Both the position numbers and the translations under genes were made by a program. The notes under the pieces are model-generated. The model had not been told where the DNA came from and ran no database searches. It was given only the letters and a program-made list of their open reading frames with translations. DNA of 12,877 bases, from NCBI GenBank assembly GCA_029289015.1, contig JARFUL010000335.1, forward strand, positions 1 through 12,877. Reading direction: 5' to 3'. Positions 6,759 to 12,877 of the stretch are shown piece after piece; within the stretch, counting starts at the first letter, position 1; each line of letters begins with the position of its first letter. Source of the stretch: Syntrophobacteria bacterium. Lineage in GTDB: Bacteria; Desulfobacterota; Syntrophobacteria; JARFUL01.

Positions 6759-9700
6759 GCGGGTCCTTATAGTGGGCGCCAACCCGGCCGCGATTGCCGC
6801 GGCCACAAAGCTGGGGGAGATGGGAATTCCCGTGACCCTGCTCGATGAGGCCGCGGATATCAACGGGTCCCTGGGAGAGGCCCGTTTCCGGTGGCCCAGC
6901 GGGCTCCCCTCCAATTTCGCGCTGCGCCCGGGGCTGTTGCGCCTCATGAGAAACCCCCAGGTTGAGGTTCGCACATCCACGGAGCTGAGCGGCATCAAGC
7001 GCATAGCCCAGGGTTTCAGGGCCACCCTGGTTCGAAACCCCACCTACATTGACCCTGACCGGTGCATCTCGTGCGGCAGGTGCGTTGAGGCCTGCCCCGT
7101 GGAGCTTCAGGACGGCGGCAAGCCGATTTTGGGAACGGGCCGCTGGGCGCTTCCCGGCGGCTATACCATCGACAAGCGCCGCGCGGCCGGGTGTACCGAG
7201 GGCTGCCCCCTCGGTGTCAACGTCCAGGGCTACGTGGCCCTGACCCGCGCGGGCAAATACCGTGAGGCCCTGGACCTCATCCGCAGGGACAATGTCCTGC
7301 CCGGGGTGTGCGGCCGGATATGCACCCATCCCTGTGAGCTCAAGTGCCGCAGACGCGAGGTGGACAGCCCCCTCGCAATCCGCGATGTCAAACGTTTTCT
7401 CGCTGACAAGGAGAGGGAGCGGGGAGACAGGCCGAGCCTTGCCACAGACTCCCCGCCCGAGCGGGCGGAGCGGGTCTGTATCGTGGGCTCCGGCCCCGCG
7501 GGGCTGGCCGCGGCGGCCGACCTCGCGCGAATGGGCTACCCGGTCACCATCAAGGAAAAGATGGCCCAAGCCGGGGGGCTGCTCCGTTACGGCATCGGGC
7601 CCTACCGCCTGCCCCGGGAGGTGCTGGGCGATGAGATCGCGGCCATAGAGAGCCTCGGGGTGCGGATAGAGACGGACGCGTCGGTGAGCCTGCCCCAGGA
7701 CCTGGCCTCACTCAAGGAGCAGTTCGACGCGGTGCTGGTGGCCACCGGGAGCTGGCAGGATCATGTGCTGGGGGTTCCGGGCGAGGACCTCCCGGGCGTG
7801 TATGGCTGCTTGGAGCTCCTGAAGGAGATCTACGACGGCAACACCCCCGAGCTCCCCGAAGACGTGGCTGTTATCGGCGACGGCAATTCGGCCATGGACC
7901 TCGCGCGCGCGCTCACGCGCCTCGGGTGCAAGGTTACCGTGGTCTCGTGGTTCCCCCGCGATCTTATCCCCGCTGCCCCGGAAGAGGTTCAGGACGCGCT
8001 GGAGGAGGGCGTGGAGATCGTGGAGAGCGCGCAGGTGGTGGGCTTTGAGGGAAAAAACCGCGCGCTTTTTGCGCTCCGCCTCGCGCCAACCCGGCCCGGA
8101 CCCCCGGACGCGAACGGCATTCCCTGGCCCGTGATCATAGAGCGCGGGGGGGAGTTCCTCCATGAATTTAAGTGCGCGGTGGTGGCCATCGGCCAGAAGC
8201 ATGAGCCCCTCGGGATCGAAGGCCCGGGCGTTTATATCGCGGGTGACGCGGCCCGCGGGCCTTCATCCGTGGTGGAGGCAATGGGCTCGGGAAGGGATGC
8301 GGTCAGGGCCATCCATGAATATCTGAGCGGTGACGTGTGCGTCCCGGGTATTGCGTGCCACCGCCCCGGGCAGCGTGATTATCCCGAGATTCCCGAATCC
8401 CTGCCCCTGGCCGAGAGGGCCTGTGCAGCGTGCCTCGAGCCCGATGCCCGCGCCCGGGACTTCCGGGAGGTGGTTTCGGCCCTGGATGACGAGCACGCGC
8501 AGATGGAGGCCGAACGCTGCCTTATGTGCGGGGTGTGCAGCGAGTGTTTCCAGTGTGTGGAGGCCTGCGGCCCCATAGGCGCGGTTCGCCTTGACGACGA
8601 GCCCACAGAAGAGGTGGTGCAGGCCGGGGTGGTGATCCTCACCGATCCCAGGTGGGCAGGGCTCACCCGGGGCACCGACGTGCTCAGGGCCTATCCCCGG
8701 CGGGGCCGTGATCCCCACGTCATTACGTCCACGGTGCGGGGTTTTGCCGCGGCGGGGCAGGCCATGTCCCTCCTGGGCATGGACGACCTCAGGCGTCCCC
8801 TGATGGATTTCGGCTGGTCCCCTCCCGACGTGAGCCTCGCGCCGGAGGTGCGCATCGGGCTGTTCCTCTGCCGGTGCAACGACTCCCTGGGCTGGGACGA
8901 CCGGATCGAGACCATGGTTGCGGGATATGCCCGGCGTCCTTCGGTGGAGCATGCGGAGATCGTCAATTCCATGTGCCAGCCCGACGCGGTGGAAGGGATA
9001 ATCAAGACCATCCACCAGAAGAACCTGACCCGGGTGCTTCTGGCCTCCTGCGTCTGCTGCCCGCTCAACTTCATCTGCGGAAGCTGCACGGATCAGCGGA
9101 GCCTGCTTAAGAGCCTGCTCTTCAGCGGCACCGGGGTCAACCGGGCCATGTTTGAGACCTGCAACGTGCGCGGCGAGGCGCTGAGCTGGTTCAGGGTGGA
9201 CCGGGAGCAGGCGCTCACGCGGCTCGAGGGGCTGCTGGAACGCTCTCTACTGCGCGCCGCGCGCCTGATAAGCATGCCGCTGCCCCACCGTCTCTTTAAC
9301 TTCACCACCGTGGTCATAGGGGATTCCGAGGCCGCGCGAATCTGCGCGGAGATCCTCGCGGTCATAGGCCTAGCAGTCTACCACATCGGCGGGCCCAGGG
9401 CTCCCCTCAAGATACCCGGGCCGGCCCAGGAGGGGGTTCAGGTCTGGCAGGGCAGCCGCCTGCTCGGTATTCGCGGGCAGCTGGGGAACTTCAACGTGCT
9501 CTTTGAGTACGACGGAGAGACCCGGGAGGTGCGGGCCGGCGCGGTGGTCTACGGCGACAAGAGCAAGCACGGCCGGCTTCCCTACTCCCCCTCTGCGGAC
9601 CAGCCCAGGCGGGAGGTGGAGACCGTGGCGCAGCAGTCCGACGTTCCGGGCATCCCTTTCATCATGCCGGGCGCGACCTCCATCGCGGGGCTCTTTCTCG

Positions 9701-10041
9701 CGCAGCCCCCGGGGCTCAGGATCTCGGACTCGGTAAAAGGGTATGCGGCCGCGGCCCTGGCCGCGTGCGTAAGCCGTCGCCAGGCCCGGCAGTACAAGGG
9801 ATTTACCGTGGTGGTCAATGAGCAGTTGTGCCGCCACTGCGGGCGTTGCGTCCAGGCCTGCCCCTACCAGGCCGTGGCGTTCCAGCCCAACGCGCTGGGG
9901 CTCTGGAAAGCGGTGGTGGACGAGGCCCTGTGCAAGGGGTGCGGCAACTGCATTTCCGCATGCCCCACCGGCGCGGCGGACAGCCCCTACCGCAACCAGA
10001 AGCACCTGGAGAACATGCTGGCCGAAATCCTGGCCTCCTAG
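6736..10041 (+). CDS. Large GltD/NfnB-HdrA fusion flavo-iron-sulfur oxidoreductase (HdrL-like)
   Basis: This 1101-residue multidomain electron-transfer protein resembles the large HdrA-related (HdrL-like) proteins of sulfate reducers. In order: (1) a degenerate Rossmann start, VGANPAA (13-19); (2) a [4Fe-4S] motif, Cys110/113/116/120; (3) a GltD/NfnB-type N-terminal cluster domain with Cys153/157 and Cys192/196/200/204; (4) a canonical FAD site, GSGPAG (251-256), closing with AGDAARGPSSVVEAMGSG (502-519); (5) an NAD(P)H site, GDGNSAMD (381-388), followed by SWFPRD where NADPH enzymes usually have paired arginines, so NADH versus NADPH is open; (6) a cysteine-rich motif, Cys595-611; (7) an HdrA-like domain (about 706-820) aligning with the HdrA at the end of the window; (8) a second degenerate Rossmann region near 857-885; (9) two C-terminal [4Fe-4S] motifs, Cys1032-1042 and Cys1066-1076. 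The GTG start overlaps korC by 23 bases. It probably links NAD(P)H to the Kor and Hdr modules. Confidence 0.85.
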   Translation: MKEKTRVRRVLIVGANPAAIAAATKLGEMGIPVTLLDEAADINGSLGEARFRWPSGLPSNFALRPGLLRLMRNPQVEVRTSTELSGIKRIAQGFRATLVRNPTYIDPDRCISCGRCVEACPVELQDGGKPILGTGRWALPGGYTIDKRRAAGCTEGCPLGVNVQGYVALTRAGKYREALDLIRRDNVLPGVCGRICTHPCELKCRRREVDSPLAIRDVKRFLADKERERGDRPSLATDSPPERAERVCIVGSGPAGLAAAADLARMGYPVTIKEKMAQAGGLLRYGIGPYRLPREVLGDEIAAIESLGVRIETDASVSLPQDLASLKEQFDAVLVATGSWQDHVLGVPGEDLPGVYGCLELLKEIYDGNTPELPEDVAVIGDGNSAMDLARALTRLGCKVTVVSWFPRDLIPAAPEEVQDALEEGVEIVESAQVVGFEGKNRALFALRLAPTRPGPPDANGIPWPVIIERGGEFLHEFKCAVVAIGQKHEPLGIEGPGVYIAGDAARGPSSVVEAMGSGRDAVRAIHEYLSGDVCVPGIACHRPGQRDYPEIPESLPLAERACAACLEPDARARDFREVVSALDDEHAQMEAERCLMCGVCSECFQCVEACGPIGAVRLDDEPTEEVVQAGVVILTDPRWAGLTRGTDVLRAYPRRGRDPHVITSTVRGFAAAGQAMSLLGMDDLRRPLMDFGWSPPDVSLAPEVRIGLFLCRCNDSLGWDDRIETMVAGYARRPSVEHAEIVNSMCQPDAVEGIIKTIHQKNLTRVLLASCVCCPLNFICGSCTDQRSLLKSLLFSGTGVNRAMFETCNVRGEALSWFRVDREQALTRLEGLLERSLLRAARLISMPLPHRLFNFTTVVIGDSEAARICAEILAVIGLAVYHIGGPRAPLKIPGPAQEGVQVWQGSRLLGIRGQLGNFNVLFEYDGETREVRAGAVVYGDKSKHGRLPYSPSADQPRREVETVAQQSDVPGIPFIMPGATSIAGLFLAQPPGLRISDSVKGYAAAALAACVSRRQARQYKGFTVVVNEQLCRHCGRCVQACPYQAVAFQPNALGLWKAVVDEALCKGCGNCISACPTGAADSPYRNQKHLENMLAEILAS

Positions 10042-10104
10042 TCAGGCGGTCGGCCTTGAAAAAGTGGAATTGACTGACGCTAATCAACATAGGAAACCGG
10101 GTTC

Positions 10105-11694
10105 ATGGAATCGTTGAAAATCATTTGCTTCTTGTGCCAGTGGGCGCCCCATACCTGCGTTCAGGCCCTGCAGGAACGGGCCGTTGCCTGGCCCGAGGAG
10201 CTCTACTTTGTGCGGATCCCCTGCACGGGTCGGATTACCAAGGCGCTGCTTCTCAGGGCCTTTGAGATGGGGGCCGACGGGGTGGCCCTGCTCGGTTGTT
10301 CCGAGGGCGCGTGCCGCTACGGCACGGGAACCGAGACCGCTGGCTATAACGTGGAGCAGACGAAGAACATCCTGAATCTGCTCGGCCTCGGAGACCAGCG
10401 TCTCAAGTGGCGGACCTTTCTGCCCCAGCAGGAGGAGGAGCTGAAGTCGTTTCTCGAAGGATTCGTCGAGCAGGTCGCAAATATGGGCAAGGTGTCGATC
10501 CGGCCCGATGTGAGCTGGGAGAGGCCGGCCAGGATCTCCCAGCCGGTGGTGGATCAGCTGCTCACGGAATACAAGGTCTACGCGTGCCAGGATTGCGGCA
10601 AGTGCGCCGCGGCGTGCTCTTTGGCCCTGGTGGGAAAACATTTCTCCCCCCGGGCCATCAGCCAGATCATTATGGCCAGGGGTGTCGAGAGCCCCGAGGT
10701 GCACGAGGCCATCTGGTCGTGCCTCACCTGCGGGCGGTGCGAGGAGAGGTGCCCCTCCGATGTTCGCTACATAGACTTCATCCGGGAGCTGCGCCAGCAC
10801 CTGAGACTGAGCGGCCATTTCGGACACCCCTCCCACGGGGGCTTTTTCCACTCCCTGATGCGGATAATGGCTGGGACCCAGCACAAACAGAGCCGCTGGG
10901 GCTGGCTCCCCGGGGATATCGAGACCTCTGAGAAGGGAGAGGTGCTCTTCTTCGGCGGGTGCGCGCCCTATTTTGACGCGTTTTTCAGGCACCACCTTGA
11001 CGTCGCGGTGAGCGACATCGTGGTGGCAAGCCTCAGGCTGCTCAACTTCTTCGACGTTCACCCGGTGCTTCTCGACGACGAGCGCTGCTGCGGGCACGAC
11101 CTCCTTTGGACCGGGGACCGGGAAAACTTTGAACGCCTGGCCCGGGCCAACCTGGAGCAGATTCGCGAGCTCGGGGTCAAAAAGGTCATAACGAGCTGCC
11201 CGGAATGCTTCCTCACCTGGTCCAGAGAATACCTGGGCCTGGAGGACGATCCGGACTTCGAGGTGGTCCACCTCTACGACTTTCTCGATGAGGAGATTTC
11301 AAAGGGCGGGGTCTCCTTCAAGCCCCTCGAGCGCAAGGTTACGTTCCAGGATCCATGCCGCCTGGGACGGCTCGCGGGCAAGTATACAGTTCCCCGGCGC
11401 CTGCTGGAGCGCATACCCTTTAGCGCTTTCGAAGAGATGGCGGAGAGGGGGCCCAGCGCCCCGTGCTGCGGCAATTGCGGCTGGAACAACTGCGACAGCT
11501 TCGCGAAGGCGGTCCAGGTGAACCGGTTGCGCCAGGCCCACGCGACGGGCAGCGACCTCCTGGTGACCGCGTGCCCGAAATGCCAGGTCCATCTTAAGTG
11601 CGCGATGGAAGACCCGCACCTAAGCTCAGAGCTGGAGATGCAGATGCTCGACCTGGCCCAGATACTCGCCCAGACCATTGAGTGGGCCGATTGA
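10105..11694 (+). CDS. MvhD-HdrC-HdrB triple fusion
   Basis: In this 529-residue protein three normally separate subunits are joined. Residues 1-125 are MvhD-like (delta subunit of F420-non-reducing hydrogenase, a [2Fe-2S] protein that docks on HdrA), with IPCTGRI (Cys40) and [20 protein letters not shown] (Cys65, Cys70). The first Cys motif is CQWAPHTC (11-18) instead of the usual CNWC form. Residues about 155-235 are HdrC-like with two [4Fe-4S] motifs, Cys161/164/167/171 and Cys206/209/212/216. Residues about 278-529 are HdrB-like with two complete CCG domains: Cys286, CC328-329, Cys365/368; and Cys418, CC454-455, Cys490/493. In HdrB these bind the non-cubane clusters that split a disulfide, so an active catalytic site is plausible. 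AGGA (10091-10094) is ten bases before the ATG. It follows the GltD/HdrA fusion by 63 bases. Confidence 0.88.
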   Translation: MESLKIICFLCQWAPHTCVQALQERAVAWPEELYFVRIPCTGRITKALLLRAFEMGADGVALLGCSEGACRYGTGTETAGYNVEQTKNILNLLGLGDQRLKWRTFLPQQEEELKSFLEGFVEQVANMGKVSIRPDVSWERPARISQPVVDQLLTEYKVYACQDCGKCAAACSLALVGKHFSPRAISQIIMARGVESPEVHEAIWSCLTCGRCEERCPSDVRYIDFIRELRQHLRLSGHFGHPSHGGFFHSLMRIMAGTQHKQSRWGWLPGDIETSEKGEVLFFGGCAPYFDAFFRHHLDVAVSDIVVASLRLLNFFDVHPVLLDDERCCGHDLLWTGDRENFERLARANLEQIRELGVKKVITSCPECFLTWSREYLGLEDDPDFEVVHLYDFLDEEISKGGVSFKPLERKVTFQDPCRLGRLAGKYTVPRRLLERIPFSAFEEMAERGPSAPCCGNCGWNNCDSFAKAVQVNRLRQAHATGSDLLVTACPKCQVHLKCAMEDPHLSSELEMQMLDLAQILAQTIEWAD

Positions 11695-11767
11695 CCGCGA
11701 GGTTCATGGGCCGAAGTCTTTGCCTCGGCCCCTTAAGCCCGAGGGCTGGGGGCCCGACTGGACGAAC

Positions 11768-11772
11768 GGAGG
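11768..11772 (+). promoter_or_regulatory. Ribosome binding site fixing the hdrA start
   Basis: GGAGG followed by AAAG lies directly before the ATG at 11777. The frame is open further upstream (ATG at 11678, inside the end of the previous gene). However, those 33 extra residues do not resemble HdrA, and homologous sequence begins at [11 protein letters not shown] just after the 11777 start. Confidence 0.75.
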
Positions 11773-11776
11773 AAAG

Positions 11777-12877
11777 ATGACTGAAGAGACCTGCCGTATC
11801 GGTGTTTACGTCTGCCACTGCGGCCTGAATATCGCGGGGCACGTTGACTGCCACGCGGTGGCCGAGGAGAGCAGACTGTTCGATGGGGTGGTGGTTGCCA
11901 GGGAGATCCTCTACGCGTGCTCCGATCCCGGCCAGGAGGAGATCAAAAAGGATATCCTCGAGCAAAAGCTGAACCGCGTGGTGGTCGCGTCCTGCTCCCC
12001 CAGGCTCCATGAACCCACCTTCCGGCAGATGATGCTGGAGGGGGGGCTAAATCCGTATTTGCTTGAGATGGCCAACCTCAGGGAGCACTGCAGCTGGGTC
12101 CACATGCACGACCTCGACGCGGCAACTGCTAAGGCCGTTGACCTGGTGAAGATGGCCGTTGCCCGGGCCGGCCGCCTCGACACTCTGGAGGAGATGACCG
12201 TTCCCGTGACCAAGCGGTCCCTGGTGATCGGCGGGGGCATCGCGGGGATCCAGGCGGCCCTGGACCTCGCGGAGAGCGGGTTCGATGTGGTCCTGGTGGA
12301 GAAAGCGGCCTCCATCGGCGGGACCATGGCCCAGCTGGACAAGACGTTTCCCACCATGGATTGCTCCATCTGAATTCTCGGGCCGAAGATGAAGGATGTC
12401 GGTCGACATCCTAAGATCACGCTCCACACCCTGAGCGAAGTCCGGGACATCCAGGGATACGTGGGCAACTTCACCGCGAAGATCTACAAGAACGCGCGTT
12501 TCGTGGACGAGAAGGAGTGCTCCGGGTGCGGGGACTGCGCCCAGGTATGCCCCGTGGTCCGCCCCGACGAGTTCAACCTGGGGCTCTCGTCACGCCGCGC
12601 GATCTACATACCCTTTCCCCAGGCCGTGCCCGCGTCCTATGTCCTGAACATGGACGAGTGTCTGGGACACAGCCCCCAGGTCTGCGCGAAGTGCCAGGAG
12701 GCCTGCGAGAAGAAGTGCATAGACTTCGACATGTCGAATAAAGAGATCGAAGTCAAGGTGGGGACCATCATCGTGGCCACCGGCCTGGATGTGTACGACC
12801 CGCGCCGTTTGGATGAATACGGCTACACCCGGTATGAAAACGTGCTCACGAGCCTGGAGTTCGAGAGGCTCATCAAC
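11777..12877 (+). CDS. hdrA: HdrA, selenocysteine-containing, cut by window end
   Basis: HdrA is the FAD and iron-sulfur subunit of heterodisulfide reductase-type complexes and the site of flavin-based electron bifurcation. The visible 367 codons start with the HdrA N-terminal domain ([10 protein letters not shown], Cys13/15; [12 protein letters not shown], 71-82; LREHCSWVH, 101-109) and a clean FAD motif GGGIAG (152-157). Codon 199 is TGA, in the conserved context FPTMDCSI-[TGA][10 protein letters not shown], where HdrA proteins normally have Cys and some methanogen and bacterial homologues have Sec. Beyond it the frame continues without a stop to the window end with conserved HdrA sequence: Cys248/251/254/258, then Cys295/303/306/310/314, and [13 protein letters not shown] therefore annotate one gene read through TGA as selenocysteine, not two genes or a pseudogene. 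Usual HdrA length is about 650 or more, so the C-terminal part lies outside. It starts 82 bases after the MvhD-HdrC-HdrB gene. Confidence 0.9.
12371..12373 (+). other. In-frame TGA, selenocysteine codon of hdrA
   Basis: This TGA interrupts the HdrA frame at codon 199, at a position where the family carries Cys or Sec near the flavin and an iron-sulfur cluster. Translation before and after it is HdrA-like in the same frame, with no shift. Confidence 0.9.
12388..12418 (+). promoter_or_regulatory. Bacterial SECIS hairpin
   Basis: A perfect 8-bp stem, AGGATGTC (12393-12400) with GACATCCT (12405-12412), encloses the tetraloop GGTC (12401-12404). A short lower helix GAT/ATC (12388-12390 with 12416-12418) extends it past a small internal loop. 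The upper stem begins 19 bases after the TGA, within the 16-37 base range usual for bacterial SECIS elements. The loop begins with GG and reads GGUC in RNA, like the loop bound by SelB in E. coli fdhF. A bulged U, as in E. coli, is absent. The hairpin would recruit SelB with Sec-tRNA to the ribosome. Confidence 0.82.

Noticed and set aside
5769..7043. Long minus-strand open frame opposite korB, korC and the fusion gene
   Set aside because: It spans three well-supported genes on the other strand and has no recognisable domain. It is a shadow frame.
11678..11776. Upstream ATG at 11678 as the hdrA start
   Set aside because: It would add 33 residues overlapping the previous gene, with no HdrA similarity and no Shine-Dalgarno. 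The ATG at 11777 has GGAGG directly upstream.
12517..12741. Plus-strand frame in the last part of the window
   Set aside because: It is a different frame inside the hdrA read-through region. The hdrA frame has the conserved cysteine motifs and this one does not.
12374..12877. TGA at 12371 as a true stop, with a separate downstream gene or a pseudogene
   Set aside because: The same frame continues with conserved HdrA sequence, there is no new start with a ribosome binding site right after the TGA, and a SECIS-like hairpin is present. Only one stop is found, not the accumulation of damage expected in a pseudogene.

Overview
The window is GC-rich and has Shine-Dalgarno-type bacterial gene starts. 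It carries a dense set of anaerobic iron-sulfur and flavin redox genes. The last gene, an HdrA, has an in-frame TGA followed by a hairpin with a GGTC loop inside the coding sequence. That is where a bacterial SECIS element sits (archaeal ones lie in the untranslated region), so the host is most likely a strictly anaerobic, selenocysteine-using bacterium. A Desulfobacterota-like sulfate reducer or syntroph fits best, but this is inferred from gene content, not shown by a marker gene.

Layout. Bases 1-109 hold a plausible promoter, followed by a GNAT acetyltransferase (110-652). Bases 653-1174 are non-coding and contain several strong inverted repeats that could form a structured leader or small RNA. 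A NifS/IscS-type cysteine desulfurase (1175-2380) follows. It converges on an unrecognised exported or lipoprotein-like gene on the minus strand (2393-3310). Bases 3311-3760 are an AT-richer control region with a -10-like box for the minus gene, an operator-like inverted repeat, a TTGACA box and a terminator-like hairpin lying inside the leader of the next operon.

From 3761 to the end everything is on the plus strand and tightly packed: korD-korA-korB-korC (four-subunit 2-oxoacid:ferredoxin oxidoreductase), an 1101-residue protein joining a GltD/NfnB-like NAD(P)H-FAD module to an HdrA-like module and several ferredoxin domains, a 529-residue MvhD-HdrC-HdrB triple fusion, and an HdrA whose reading frame passes through the TGA selenocysteine codon and runs off the window.

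Working model (inference): the Kor subunits exchange electrons between a 2-oxoacid (most likely 2-oxoglutarate) and ferredoxin. The GltD/HdrA fusion connects to NAD(P)H. The HdrA plus MvhD-HdrC-HdrB pair forms a flavin-based bifurcating or confurcating Hdr core ending in HdrB-type CCG sites. Together this would be one electron-transfer system linking 2-oxoacid metabolism, NAD(P)H and a disulfide or other high-potential acceptor. The upstream cysteine desulfurase could supply sulfur for its many clusters, but nothing in the sequence proves co-regulation.
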